DNA from: Lineus longissimus
Taxonomy: Eukaryota > Nemertea > Pilidiophora > Heteronemertea > Lineidae
Assembly: GCF_910592395.1 (NCBI RefSeq)
Contig: NC_088313.1
Span: 18,616,437 to 18,680,436 of the forward strand
Direction: 5' to 3'
Length of the DNA stretch: 64,000 nucleotides
Part shown: one piece after another, positions 13,801 to 25,895 of the stretch
How positions within the stretch are numbered: the stretch's first letter is position 1
Layout: each line of letters begins with the position of its first letter
Program-made: the position numbers and the translations under genes
The notes under the pieces: model-generated
Database searches by the model: none
What the model saw: only the letters and a program-made list of their open reading frames with translations
What the model was told of the DNA's origin: nothing

Positions 13801-15426
13801 TAATTATTTTTGGTGTGATATCAAAAATTGACTCCAGGCCACCTGCCTTTCAAATATATCTTTTCAAGACAAGTTAACATACATTGTCTCCATAGAAAAC
13901 ACCCATTAGCTACTCGCTGATGCATTTTTACCTCCAAAGTTAGATTGCCGCTTGCTTTCGCCGACTAAAGACGTTATTGTTCCCGAAGCATTAGGAACCT
14001 TTCCGGAAAAGTATCCTTCCAGTTTCACAGAACACGAACAAACGAAACCTGCGAAAAAGTCACAATAATACCAACACGCACAATACGTTTCAATCGTCCT
14101 CCCATCACCTCCTGTCCTTTCATCGCTAAATACTTTGCTATTGTCAAATAGAGAACATCATTCCACCCGTTTTATGGGATTTTTTCATATTTTTCCAAAA
14201 ACGGCACACCATTTTAATTGTTCAAGTCGCTTAGCTCTGACTTCTACCACTCACTTTCCTTCCACGCTTTGTTGGTTTTTGACTCATTTTCTATCATCTT
14301 GTAGTTAATGACCATCGGGTTCAACTAAGGTACAGTATTCATAATCATTGAAGAAAGAGCTCAATACCTTTTCATCTGAAATTCATTTGCCGCGATTCAC
14401 CTCAAAGATGTCTTCGGAGATAATGTAAACGCTTTCTAAGTCTTGAATCGCTATGTGCTTTATCAGAAACGTAAACAAAACGCAATTTGTATCGAGTCTC
14501 TCACCCGGTTCCAGGAGTAAGTCAGCACTCTGCGTGCGTGCAGCTGAGAGACATGCATTTTCGTTAGGGATTTAAGAGAGGAGGCCCCTCCCTTCGAGTG
14601 CTGTACGCGGGGCGCCGCTGCAAAAAGAGGCGAGTTCAGGTCAATCCTGAAGATACAATAAGTATACATGTACCTAGATTCGAGGCCGGTAGTGGTATAT
14701 GGAAGACCGTAAGAACTGTCTCCAGAAACTTTGAAATTGACATTCTCTAAGATGCGATTTCAGAATGTACCTGGCGGCATCATAGACACAGGCGGAAAGT
14801 TCATTCGAATTGTTCTCGCGTACAATAAGACCATGCATTTAACGATCCCATTACGCAGCCTTTAGGGCCATTATAGCATGCAAGAGCTTGGAGGGGCATG
14901 GATAGAGGAATGTTAGAGTGGTTACAATTAAGACATCGAAGTTTCGTTGCAGCTTTTCCTCAGATTGTTGTCGAAGAAGAACTTTCCTCAAGACGTTGAC
15001 ACTTATTTCTATAGATGATCCATTAAGTTAAAAGGTCATGTGTAATGCCTGAATGCCCATCGACAGGAATGGCTCCTGCTCATTCTCACGTTTCCCTCAT
15101 AATCTTTCGTTCCTGTAGAAGGTTTTTCTACTGTGAGACGACTATATATAGTTATAGTTACATTTAAACTGCTCAATCGATAGTCTCTCCGGGTTAACTT
15201 TTCTTTTCTTTGTACAGTAGATACTTCCGGTGTGAGTATTGATGGAAAAAGCCGATCAGCTGTGGTTTATTTAATGATTCCTATCTTCAGAATACTAGAC
15301 ATGATATCAATTATCCAGTGACGATTCTCCATGACTCGTAAAATCACTTAATATTCCATTATGTCTTGTTTCATCACGACACCAGTGCTTATTACACTAT
15401 CACCGCCATGTCGACATCAATCTTAT

Positions 15427-15448
15427 CAATTGCCTTCAGTGGCAATTG
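15427..15448. repeat. Short perfect hairpin, 8-bp arms
   Basis: CAATTGCC and GGCAATTG flank a 6-base loop. It is short enough to be chance, and is listed only because a second, longer hairpin lies 240 bp away. Confidence 0.4.
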
Positions 15449-15664
15449 GTAAAGCGACAAGTAAACCATCTTAAAGTGACATCCGTATCGGACGTGGGCC
15501 GTTAGCCTCCGCTCGTGGATAAATGGCCTGGCGAGCGGCTGACATGGCCCCACTGTCCCCGGGAGTGTCCCCTCTCATGTTCGAAGATACTCGCTTCCGG
15601 TGAGGGAAAAAGCGTTCCAGTGTCGCCAAGCTTGCACCTGTAATCTGCGTGTAAGTTATCACCT

Positions 15665-15704
15665 ATTCCCGTTCAACGCTATTTCTTTCCCGTTGAACGG
15701 GAAT
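15665..15704. repeat. Perfect 14-bp inverted repeat
   Basis: Left arm ATTCCCGTTCAACG at 15665-15678 and right arm CGTTGAACGGGAAT at 15691-15704 pair perfectly around a 12-base loop. The arm length makes chance unlikely at this spacing. It could be the remnant of a small foldback element or a stem-loop; nothing nearby shows which. Confidence 0.65.
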
Positions 15705-15834
15705 TGAATTCCTCACATCGAATCATTTAATCATCTTGCCACCATGGCTTTCGCAACACAGCACAGCATCATGAGCGTAAGGGTGTGAATCTACTGACCG
15801 GAGCCCAAAAATGCCGAAAAAAAGAATTATAAAA

Positions 15835-15912
15835 TTGACTGGTGACAGGATTCGAACCCACTTCATAGGGCATGCCAGTCCGACGCTCTATGCTCTCGGC
15901 TAACGCGGCACA
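15835..15912 (-). repeat. tRNA-like sequence, probable SINE head or tRNA pseudogene
   Basis: On the minus strand there is an A-box-like TTAGCCGAGAGC. About 35 bases later comes a perfect B-box, GGTTCGAATCC (15848-15858 on the plus strand), the internal RNA polymerase III promoter pair of tRNAs. The segment does not fold into an intact tRNA: acceptor ends do not pair and the anticodon arm is irregular. It is followed on the minus strand by unrelated AT-rich sequence. tRNA-derived SINEs begin in just this way. A decayed single tRNA copy is the alternative. Confidence 0.6.
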
Positions 15913-18900
15913 ATTGCTCAATGATGTTCGACTACTTAGAGGAGTTTGAATAAACCTTCTTTCAACCATTTACAGAGTTGTTATATGTTAGAAAACTGAA
16001 TTGTATAAACACTTTACAAACAAATTCATTAACGGACCTATACTTCATGTACAATGATAAAAAAATGATCAAAAGAACGTGTTTTGATTTCCCTCATAAT
16101 TCCAAGGATGGAAGTGGGTGACATTTCGACCAATGTTCCTTTAAAAGGTTTCTTATCATTTCACTGTCTTCATCTCTTGGGGGAACCGAAGCCATTCTGA
16201 TATTTTAACAGTCAGTAAGTGAGCGCTGCCTTGGGAAAACATTAGATAATCCGATGTGCTCCGTGTGCGAGCATCCGAGCGCATCACGCGAGATCCTGAG
16301 ATGAAAAGAACCAATGAGCGGGCATGAAAATCCTCAACAAACACGAGATGATAATATCTAACATAATAACACGTCCCATTCAACACAATTGAGTAGAAAC
16401 AATCAGTGTTAAGCGCAAAGCTTCCGATATTTTGTTCAGCGAAGCCTTTTGAGAACCAATCTAATCATCCTAAATGCGATCTCAAGTCAATCATAAGCTC
16501 TGTTCCGAACAATTTACATTATGAGGGGCCATTTCAATCGAGTGTTTAAGATATTTTGAAAACCATATTTGTGTCAAGATTTCGAATGTTGGACAGTGCT
16601 AAAAAGAAGTGGTCCGTTGTCTGAAGTCCTTTGGTCCTTCCGGTATAACGATTCTAGATGTCCGAGAATAGAGTCTCCTGAGGACAAAGGATTGTATAAT
16701 CCTATCAATCGCAAAGGTATTGATGGTCATTGGTCTCGTTACCACGCCCATACAATAGGAAAGGAAAATTTTTCAGGGCGACATTTATGACTGTATGCAT
16801 AAGCCTATACAGGTACATGTACACGTATATTTGCTCCAGAACATGCCACTGCACTTTTGTGTCGTGCATGCTCTCAGTACTTTCGTCAAAGGAAATACTA
16901 AAACTTGGACCATAGGTGTCAAACAAACTGATGAGACGGCCCATCATTTACTTTCGCAGGGTTCCCCAGAGTTGTAACCACCCATTCTTGTCGCAACAAA
17001 CGCTAGTTTTGTCTCCTTCCACGCACGCCCGGAAGCCGGCAGCCACGTAATCCTCCTGGATGTCCAATTCGTCTAAGTAGTCACTTTGTTGTCAATAAGT
17101 CGTTGTGAAGTGTACTAGAAATGACTCCACTAATGGCTACTAATTAATTGAATGATACAAATCAGTGGAGGCGGAACAACCAGCCACAAAGATTTCATTC
17201 GTGCCTAGTCAGATTATCATTTTACACGCTGTGTGGTTTCGAAAGAGTGAAATATAAAAGTTTGTTGTTAGTGTTCGGAACTACGCAACATTTGTAAAAA
17301 GTTACTGAACTTTTACGAGTAACAACCTCATACACATGCAGCAATCGTATGCTCATCAAGAATAAGGGTATTTAGTTGCCCCGTTCAAATATTATTCCAC
17401 GAAAGTGCATTTTCGTGGGTTGAGAAAATGTAGGCCAAGCTGAGGACAATGGCAAGACATAATGAGAGGGCACAGAATCTTTCTGGTCATAGAGTTCCTT
17501 AGAGAAGCACTTCATTGGTACTTGCACTTGCCAAACTTTCTTTTCTGAACCTTGCACAGTACTCTAATTAGAGTGACAAACGCGCAAAATATCACATTCG
17601 CAAACTACGGCGTAAGATGATTCGAAAATGAACGATTTTTAAATTGTGTTTATTGAGTTCCAGAACGTATTGTTTACATTCCAAGAAAGACTATCATAAC
17701 GCTTCGATTTCTTTCGACGCATGGTTACTGTGTGACTGAAGATCGAAGATTCTCTTCACCCTCTCACTACATGCTGCTTCATGCAAACAGGGATTAGACT
17801 TTTCAGCCGAAATTCAGGTGTGCTTTTCGAGATGTCAATAAAGTTCCTTTAAGATGAGTGAATCTTTCATAACTCCTTATAGCAACGGAAGAGAAAAACC
17901 TGGTGCCATGACCTCTCAGTCACTGTCGGAATCCGCCCAAGCGGAGCGACACGCGACCAACTTAATAAGGATGCGGCCCGTGATACGGGAACATCACCAC
18001 CCTATTGTGCGATATGACTCTGACACGTGCACCGCTAATCCACCTGCAATGGCCGCAGGTAGAAACCGCGCCAATATGCTAAGTTACCGCGCCAATACGC
18101 GAAGTTTCTAACAAGACTGAGGCAACAAACATAAACACGATAATGTGTTTAGCAGGCAGGTTCTCGAGATTGAGATGAATCTCAGACGAAGACATGAAAA
18201 CTCCACAGTCAGACGCAAGTGCATAAAAAGGCAGATAGGTTTACTGAAAATGTGTTTTACAGACAGAAGTTGAAGTATTTCTGAGTGTTCACTGAAAGTT
18301 AGGTTTAGGTATACCTTATATCCACGTGTAAGAATGATACTTGCGTTGATAGGGGTTTAATAGTCGGACCATGTTGCCCGCTGTTACCATGTGCTCTTGA
18401 AGAATTAGCCCTTGCTACGGCACACTTAACCATAAACTCCTATAGACATTCGCTGACGGTTTTTATTGTAAGTTTCCGCGGGAATGGCGAGCAGCCGGTT
18501 GCCTTGGTAAATTTGCTCCCAGATGCGCGTAATGTTGGAGTAACTATCGATGAAACAACAGAGTATATACATAGACAGCCTCTCCGAATCATGCTTAAAG
18601 AGCAGCAAGGAAAAATGATTCTAACAAATCTTTTTCATTCAGTAATTTAATATATCGATTCAATACTTACATTAGATTATCTCTATTCATCATTCACGCA
18701 TACAAGTATGGCGGCTACAAATAATATTCCAAGCTCCACATTATAACCTGACACGATATATTCTTTGACATATGCATGATACATAAGGTAACCCAGGTTT
18801 TACTCAAAATATTCCGGACCTATACTTTGTCAGCGAACCGTGGTGAGATAGGTCACCACTTTTCACCTAAACATCTCCGTGGTGAATCTCCCCTCATCAT

Positions 18901-19002
18901 GAACGCAGTTGTGATTTCTACACTTACTGACAGCAACTTCAATCACCAGACAAACACACAACAGAGAAACAGTCATCAATGCCAGAGAAGTCCATATCAC
19001 CC
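15913..19002. other. Intergenic DNA 3' of NK3
   Basis: No supported exon. Several 60-85 codon frames (for example 16569-16977 and 17854-18111) lack family motifs and splice context. A minus-strand AATAAA near 18462-18467, about 540 bp beyond the NK3 stop, may be the NK3 poly(A) signal. Confidence 0.4.
18462..18467 (-). terminator. Candidate poly(A) signal of NK3
   Basis: AATAAA on the minus strand about 540 bp downstream of the NK3 stop codon. It is plausible by position only. Confidence 0.35.
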
Positions 19003-22000
19003 TCAGCTCGTGAAGGGGTTAAACAGAGGCGTGTAAAGGGGGAACACATAATTGTAGCCAGGAAGAGGTATAGATGGGTATAAAACATTTCCTACTAAGT
19101 CATTGGGCGTGTACAGTCTCTGGTTGTCCTTTACCAACACTTTTACCGCCACCTTTCGGCCGTTTGAGGGTAAGCACTGTTCCTGTTGTAGCTGCTTCCG
19201 TTTTGTTTTATAACGGCGGTTTTGGAACCAGATTTTCACTTGCGTTTCGGTGAGCTTAAGGGCCCCGGCCAAGTCGGCTCGTTCAGGCCCGGAGAGGTAG
19301 CGTTGGTGGCTGAAACGGCGCTCCAATTCGAAGACTTGGGCGTGGGAGAACGCGGCCCGGGACCGTTTTTTCCTTGGCCGTGGTCCTGTGCCGGGGTCGC
19401 TCCTTCTGTAGGAGGGTGTTTCGGCTCTTTGATCTGAAAAATAGGTAAATATTTCGAAAGGATTAGACGTTGTGTCTGACAACCACGCCCCAATTTACAT
19501 CCGCAAGTGCAAGTGGTTAAGCGATGATGTTCTCTCCGTGACGAAATCATAAAGATTCTCTTTTCTGAAAAGTATAGAGTGAAAGTACATGTCAGCTTCA
19601 AAAATAAAGAAGATTGAAAATGTCACTAGGTCCACACAGAACATCACATCCAACGTAATACTTTCTCTAAGAGTTGTTCTGTGATCTTGAAAAGACATGA
19701 GCCACATCCGACAAGATCGTCTATCACTTGTTTTCTCAAACAAAAACATCTTAATAATAAAAATTACTGGTCTAATGGGCACATTAATTTCGGAGCCGCG
19801 AAGCAGAGTTACACCTGAAACATAATTTACAACACCTAAACCTAAATAGTTCTTGGAAGTTTAGAAACATTCTAAATTAATACTAGATCCTCCAGCGACC
19901 TTTGTTTATTTGTTAAAAACTCAGTTAACATGTCCAGGTGGACTTGGTAAAGCAACTTCCAAATTGAAACAAAGACTTGTTTGATGTTTATTTAGGTACG
20001 TTACGTTGCCAACCTGCACCTCTGCGGCTCGCTAGAACAATTAGTAAGTTTATCTTAGTCATTCTGATTGGAAGATTGGAGCAAATTGGTACATGCCGCA
20101 ACCTCAGGATGAGGGAAGCCCGTACCGAATATCTTCAGGTGGCCCGAAAAATAACCATGGCGTGGCTCCTTCTTGTTTAAACTCTCATCTTTCTGTTAAC
20201 AAGAATCATGCCTTGTCTACCTTCTACTCGTCTAAAACTCCTATTTACCGGAATAAGATGTCAATTCGCACTCAGATCGAGTGGAACCTGATTACCACCA
20301 TTCCTCCTCCGCCCAATAATTAGGTCTAGTATTACCAGCGCTTAGGGCAACTTATAAACATCTAAACAGGAACTCACGAAGTTAAGAGGATAGCTAGGAA
20401 AAGTACTCAGAATATGGCAACGTGTAAATGTAATGTTTTCAGAGCAGACTCCGAGATGTGTGTTTGCCATATGTGAATCTATATACAATCCTTCCTCTTG
20501 CATGTTTCAGCACTTTCGGTTGTTGGTGTGCTATTAAACACCCCCTGGTATAACATCTTATCGAAGACTCTGAGACTGAACGTCAGGCAACATCAAGACC
20601 ACCCAATTTATTGGGATAGCCAAGCCCATCTTCGTAACTCTTACTAAAAATGCTGAAAATATGTTTATCAAGGATACTAATCGAAATATAAGTGCTTATG
20701 ATATTACACGAAGTGGCCAATAAGTGGATTAAGTGGATGGTAGTTTTGGTTAGAAGGAGCCCAAGTAGTAACAACCTTCTCGCGGGGTGTTTTCATAAAG
20801 TAGCCATCAGTCCATCTTGATGTAAATACGGGCGCCTTATATATTTCTCGATAAATATGAATGAACGGAATCATGGTGTTTCGCGAACGTTACTCGACTA
20901 TGAATCATTTGCGACACATGCCGACCAGGGCCCGAAATCTGAAACTGATTTTGAAAATTTCCAATTATGGAAAAAAAGAATAAAAAATTCAACGATGACG
21001 ACCCCATGAACTAAAACACTCAAAACGTCCCGCCTTATGGTGTTATTCATTTTGCTGAAAAACTTCTAAGGGGAGCATTTTTGTGTTGGCCCAAGAACCA
21101 TTAAAAGTTCTTCAGAATCTCAAAAACTACTACTCGATGTGAGCTGAACAAGTTGTTGGAACTTCTTTCTATCAATTTTAATTGTTAATGGGGATGACAG
21201 AGTCACAGCTTAACCTGAGTAAGTCACCCTTGTCATTGCTCTTCTTACTGAGCCCCAAGCCACGCAACGCCAACAGAAGCGTTGCCGAGCAACCTGGTTT
21301 GACAGATAACGCCTTTATAACTTACCATTGTGGCATTTTAATCATAAAATGGGATAACTGCTTACGTGACTTACGGCTGTTTGCCAGGAAATTGTGTTCG
21401 GTCTTTTTGCCTGATGAGGTATGAAGGGTAAGCCTTTGAAACTGTTGCTTGCCGGGAGTGGAGTTCAATTAGTTATCAGTAATGACTTCGTTTAATCTTG
21501 GATAGTTTCAATTTGGACTATATAATTAGTAGAAATCTATGATGATACATCTAACCATGTATTCTTTGGTTGGCTGATTTATGATAGGAGTACTTCTCAC
21601 TGCTTCTCACTGAATGACAAAATTACTGCTTTACATAATATCTGACAAAGAAGTTTCATTCCTCGATTTTCAGCGAAACGTGTATCAGCAACAATTTTTT
21701 CGTTTGGTACTAATTTCCAGCTTCAGTTGTTGAGACGATTTTTCCTACCAAATGATACAGTACTTTTCTTACTATCTCACATCGGTCTGAAATATATTTT
21801 ACCCTATTCTCAGTTTTCCACTTGATTTCAAAATGATTCCCATTACACCGTACTGTATTTTTTTCACAGCTTCTTTTGGAAAATCACCAGATATGTAATG
21901 AAACCTCAATCTAAAAGAGTGAAAACACTAGTCATCTTACGGAGCAGAAAACTATTAGTCGAGGCTGAGCAAAAGAGTGAAGTTTCCTATCATCTTTTGA

Positions 22001-22384
22001 AATGGAGTTACGAAGTAGTTGAATTTACGAACAAGTCTACTTACACGTCCCGGGAATATCCCTGCTTGGCTCATCAGTTTCCACGTTCAAGTCGACCGAC
22101 CTTCTGCCCTCCGTCGACCCCCTGTCCCCTCCATCCTCCACCTCCAGTGCTTCATCGGATTCCTCTTCGTCAGACAGTGCACTCAACTCCTCTTGTTGGT
22201 CCTGGTCCACTTTGTACTGCGCGAAGGGACTTCCATTCAGTGCTTTGAACCCGTTCAGGCGAGGTTTCGGCCCGACCGGGACCCAAGGTGAGTTGGGGGA
22301 CGTCCGAGAGCCAATGTCCTGTACCTTGGGCTCCTTCCGCGCGAGGATACTGTTGATTGAGAACTGTGACAGCGAAGATTCCAT
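19003..22384 (-). CDS. NK3: NK3/bagpipe homeobox transcription factor
   Basis: Nuclear homeodomain factor of the NK3 (bagpipe, Nkx3-2/Nkx3-1) family, known for roles in visceral mesoderm and, in vertebrates, skeletal patterning. There are two exons. Exon 1 is 22384-22045, starting [17 protein letters not shown] with a TN/eh1 Groucho-binding motif at about residues 4-17, and ends in phase 1 at a GTAAGT donor. Exon 2 is 19433-19003, after acceptor TATTTTTCAG. Together they give 256 residues. The homeodomain spans about residues 135-194, with Phe8, Gln50, Asn51 and Tyr54 ([11 protein letters not shown]), plus the NK3 signature [10 protein letters not shown] and [13 protein letters not shown]. 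An acidic linker (about residues 60-85) separates the TN motif from the homeodomain. The C-terminus is hydrophobic and Pro/Tyr-rich ([17 protein letters not shown]). It is convergent with Lbx 8.5 kb away. The 2.6-kb intron holds no other recognisable gene. Confidence 0.97.
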
Positions 22385-25300
22385 TTCTGATTTCGTTTCA
22401 ACTAAACCTTTGAAATTATTTGTTTTTTCAACATTCGCTTTCCTTTGAATTGAAACTTTTTGAGAGGCTTAATTCTCTATCTAATTCTGCAAACGTATGG
22501 ATTTAGTCTGTTGTAGTCCTTTGTGAAGGATCACTTAATCGTCTTTTTATATTTCGGAAAATACAGACTTTTATGAAAACCGTGTCATTGGAACACTATC
22601 GAAAATGTTTTGTCATTTGATTCAGAATTTAACTGTTAGTCCATGAGACCTAAAGACATTCCATTTGCTTGAGCGGTCAGGGTACGGAAAATCGAAGTTA
22701 GTCAAATCCGTCCACAATTTCACCTTGTTGTGACATTAGAAATGATGTAATCCTTCTTATTGTCGGACGGTTGTTCCTTTCTTCTTATGGAAAATAAAGC
22801 AATATTCGTCTGTATAAAGAATATAATTTCGTATCCTGCTGAACGTTTTTATTGCTACTTTTTGGTAGAGGTGCAAAATATTGTTCGTACAATTTTAAAG
22901 GTGCCACAAGTTCAAAGTTTCAGTTCAAAATGCATCCTCAAACTGTTGAGACATGGGGAAACGTCATACTGAAATTCCGTGCATCAAAGAGAAACGGCAC
23001 GAAAACAAGACGCGTTACCGTACACCAAATACTTTACAACTTCTCGAATGAGGTATCGAATGTTTGCACGCACAGGTGAACAACTTGCTACTTGAGAGGT
23101 GATAAACGGTCTAGCAGAGCCGGTGCGGGAAAAGACATGCCACTTCGCCTGTCTGATGACGACTAAAGAGCCAGCACATGTTGCCTCTCACCTGAGGTTG
23201 TGGCTTCAGATCAGCAAGGTGAATATAACTTTTCAGTTCTTGGTCGTCATTGGACAATGATGGGAATAATCTTCGTGATGCGCCGGATTATGTCGATTGG
23301 TGCGGTGAGGGAACGCGCACGCGCCGTTGTATGATTGAATATAATGCTGGTGTAAATCTGTTGTTGTTCCTCATATTTCAGTGTTTCCATACAATAGACA
23401 TCGAAAGCGACATTCCAAATAATACGGGGAAACACTCAAAAACGTTACACCTGTTCATCATAAGCGTTAATTTCGTAAAGTTTGTTCATCGTGTATACTC
23501 CTGAATTATCTTTTAGATTACCTGATATTTTTCAGTTGAAATATCTACATGTATTATCACAATTATCTCAGAGGGTCCACAATCACACATAACGGATGGA
23601 TTCCCAGGCTCCTTCACAAACCAGGTGTTTCCTCTTGTATGTAATATACCTGTTAGAGACATTAGGCGGATTTTTTCTTCATGACACATAGCTACTCATT
23701 TGAAAAAAGATATAGATGTAAAGGGCAAGTAACATGCAGGGTAAGTGTTGATTGCACATTGTAAAAGGGTAAGCGAAGTGAAAGCTTCTTTGAAAAGAGT
23801 TCACCAACAGTATTCTATAGTCATTCTGTCAATAACTGCTCTGTATAGGCTCCTTGTAGAGAGGATAAAATCAGTCCTGGGAAACAAATGCATTAAGTAT
23901 AGGCACGGTATCACAATAAGTGAGTACCTGCAGCTCGGTGGGAGATGCATTTGACATCTTTTTATCTCTCCTCAGTACAAACTTTTCATATATTGAAAGA
24001 ACGAATTACTTATCATTGAATAGGTTCACCATGCAGTGGAGATATCCCCTCATTGTGGATACCCAACAACCCTCATGAAAAAAATATAAAAAGGCACTTT
24101 ATGTCAGCTTATTTCGTCGTTTTTCTTTTTTTTGAAAAGGGGCGCGAAATGGAACAGGTCGTTTGGAAGATCGACAAATTTCGTAGTCCGCCCAAATAAA
24201 AAATCTTGATAATTCATGAATTGAATTGAATTATTTCCGAAATTTTCGCGATTACAAAAATGAACTTTGTCAATATTAATTTTGTGTGAATTTTTCGACG
24301 TTCTCGGATCAAAATCTGAACCTCTCTCGTAGCTTGCGAGACACGCGACATATTGTACCGACTACAGAACAATGACGAGGATGAAGCAAGTGAGCCATTA
24401 TAAAGCAATCGCCAGAGGTAGTGTCATCATGGTAATTGAAAAGTGTGTAATAACCTCCTAGGTGATTAGCTTAAATTGTCGGTATCTAATGTAGGGAAAA
24501 GGTTTAGGACCCACACCGCCCGGGGAGTAGCGCGCCGTGTCTGTCTTGTTGTGAGGCCCCGAGCGGCCGGCTTCTAACAAGATGGGTTATAACTTATCTC
24601 TCCCTAAGCCCCGTGCTTCATTCTCCTCCAGACGGAGGGTACGTATATGGGCATACTATTGTATATAGTGGTTGCTAAATGACTTTTTTTCTGGTGCCAT
24701 TACCGGTAGTCTTGTCGCTGTAATCAGAGCCATTCACTGAATTCATTGAAAGACCCTGCTGTAATTAACCATTACAGCTGAGAATGTGCAAGAAATGATA
24801 AACCTACGGGGGTGTTCATTTAGTGCGTTATCACAGTCAATTCCTTGAGCCAGAGTCAAGCATCTATTATAGGTTCTTCAGCTGTCTGACGCGTTTTCCG
24901 CTGGCCTCGTTGTAGTTTTTGCTTTTCCCCTCAAAATCTATATACCGCACTACCATCCTCTTGCACCAGCATCTTTAATTTACAGTTAATTACGGTATAC
25001 CCAATATCAATCACGGTGTCGCCATCTATCAAATACACCTATGATAGAGAGGATGAATAGCGACCCTAGTCTTGATGAAATCGATAATCTGATACATGGC
25101 CTCTTGTTTCAGTCACCGATCCAAAACCGTTGTTCTGAAACACTTCATAACAAGGGTCTATCGGAGCATGGACGTATCATGACAACGGACAACGATCGGC
25201 CATGTGCGTAATAATACTTTCACGTTTTACACAGTCTCCATGCCCGATATGCAACAGGGACACTGAATAACATGTAAATGATATTCGATCAAGAAGAAAC

Positions 25301-25895
25301 ATGGAAGAATCATTTTTATTTACCTCTCAACATTGTGCAGGATGTGAATATGTCATACGTAAAATCGATAGGGATACGTAATATGGGCGTGAATTTTGAA
25401 CTTGCCGAAAGTCTCTAATATCTGAAATAACATACACATATACCAGTATCAGACTACATACATTTAGAAACAGTCTTAGATTAGTGTAACTAGAGTATGC
25501 CGAAACTATGGCTAACGAATTGTGGATAAATATACTCTTAGTCTTAGTGGTCTCATTTCCTGGATGAATCCAGGACACGACTACGATTTGTCTGATCTCT
25601 CATCCAACTCACTGGAAAGTGTTCCGAAAGCTTTCTGGTCTAATAGGCTTTTACCTTCCTAAAGCATGGGAAAACCACTGCGGGCCCGGGATAGACATCC
25701 ATGCGTTTTCCATGATGATTCCGGGCCGGCTGATGGCTTCGAGGGTAACCATGGTGAAACCAAACAACAGCCTCGGGGACAGCCTCACAACATTTTAGGA
25801 CAGGACTCGACAGACAGGACTCGTGGGGTATGCCAATATTAGTTCCAGCATAACCTTAGACGTCGGTGGTGGAGATCAAACCGCCATTTAAAACA
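22385..25895. other. Intergenic DNA upstream of NK3
   Basis: About 3.5 kb with no supported exon. It includes a short GC-rich patch near 24510-24570 but no recognisable promoter motif set. Open frames present (for example 22760-23079 and 23250-23504) show no family similarity I can name. Confidence 0.4.

Larger units (their letters stand above)
10894..15834. other. Intergenic DNA between Lbx and NK3, proximal part
   Basis: No recognisable exon in about 4.9 kb. Overlapping frames on both strands at 12214-12520 have charged, low-information translations and no family motif. Two small hairpins near 15.4 and 15.7 kb are listed separately. Being enclosed by two NK-cluster genes, the region is a good place to look for conserved non-coding elements, but none can be identified without an alignment. 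Confidence 0.4.

Noticed and set aside
15835-15912. Functional minus-strand tRNA gene
   Set aside because: Acceptor ends do not pair and the anticodon arm is malformed, so it is listed as a SINE/pseudogene candidate instead.
19222-19437. Plus-strand frame across the NK3 homeodomain exon
   Set aside because: It is the antisense shadow of a secure homeobox exon.
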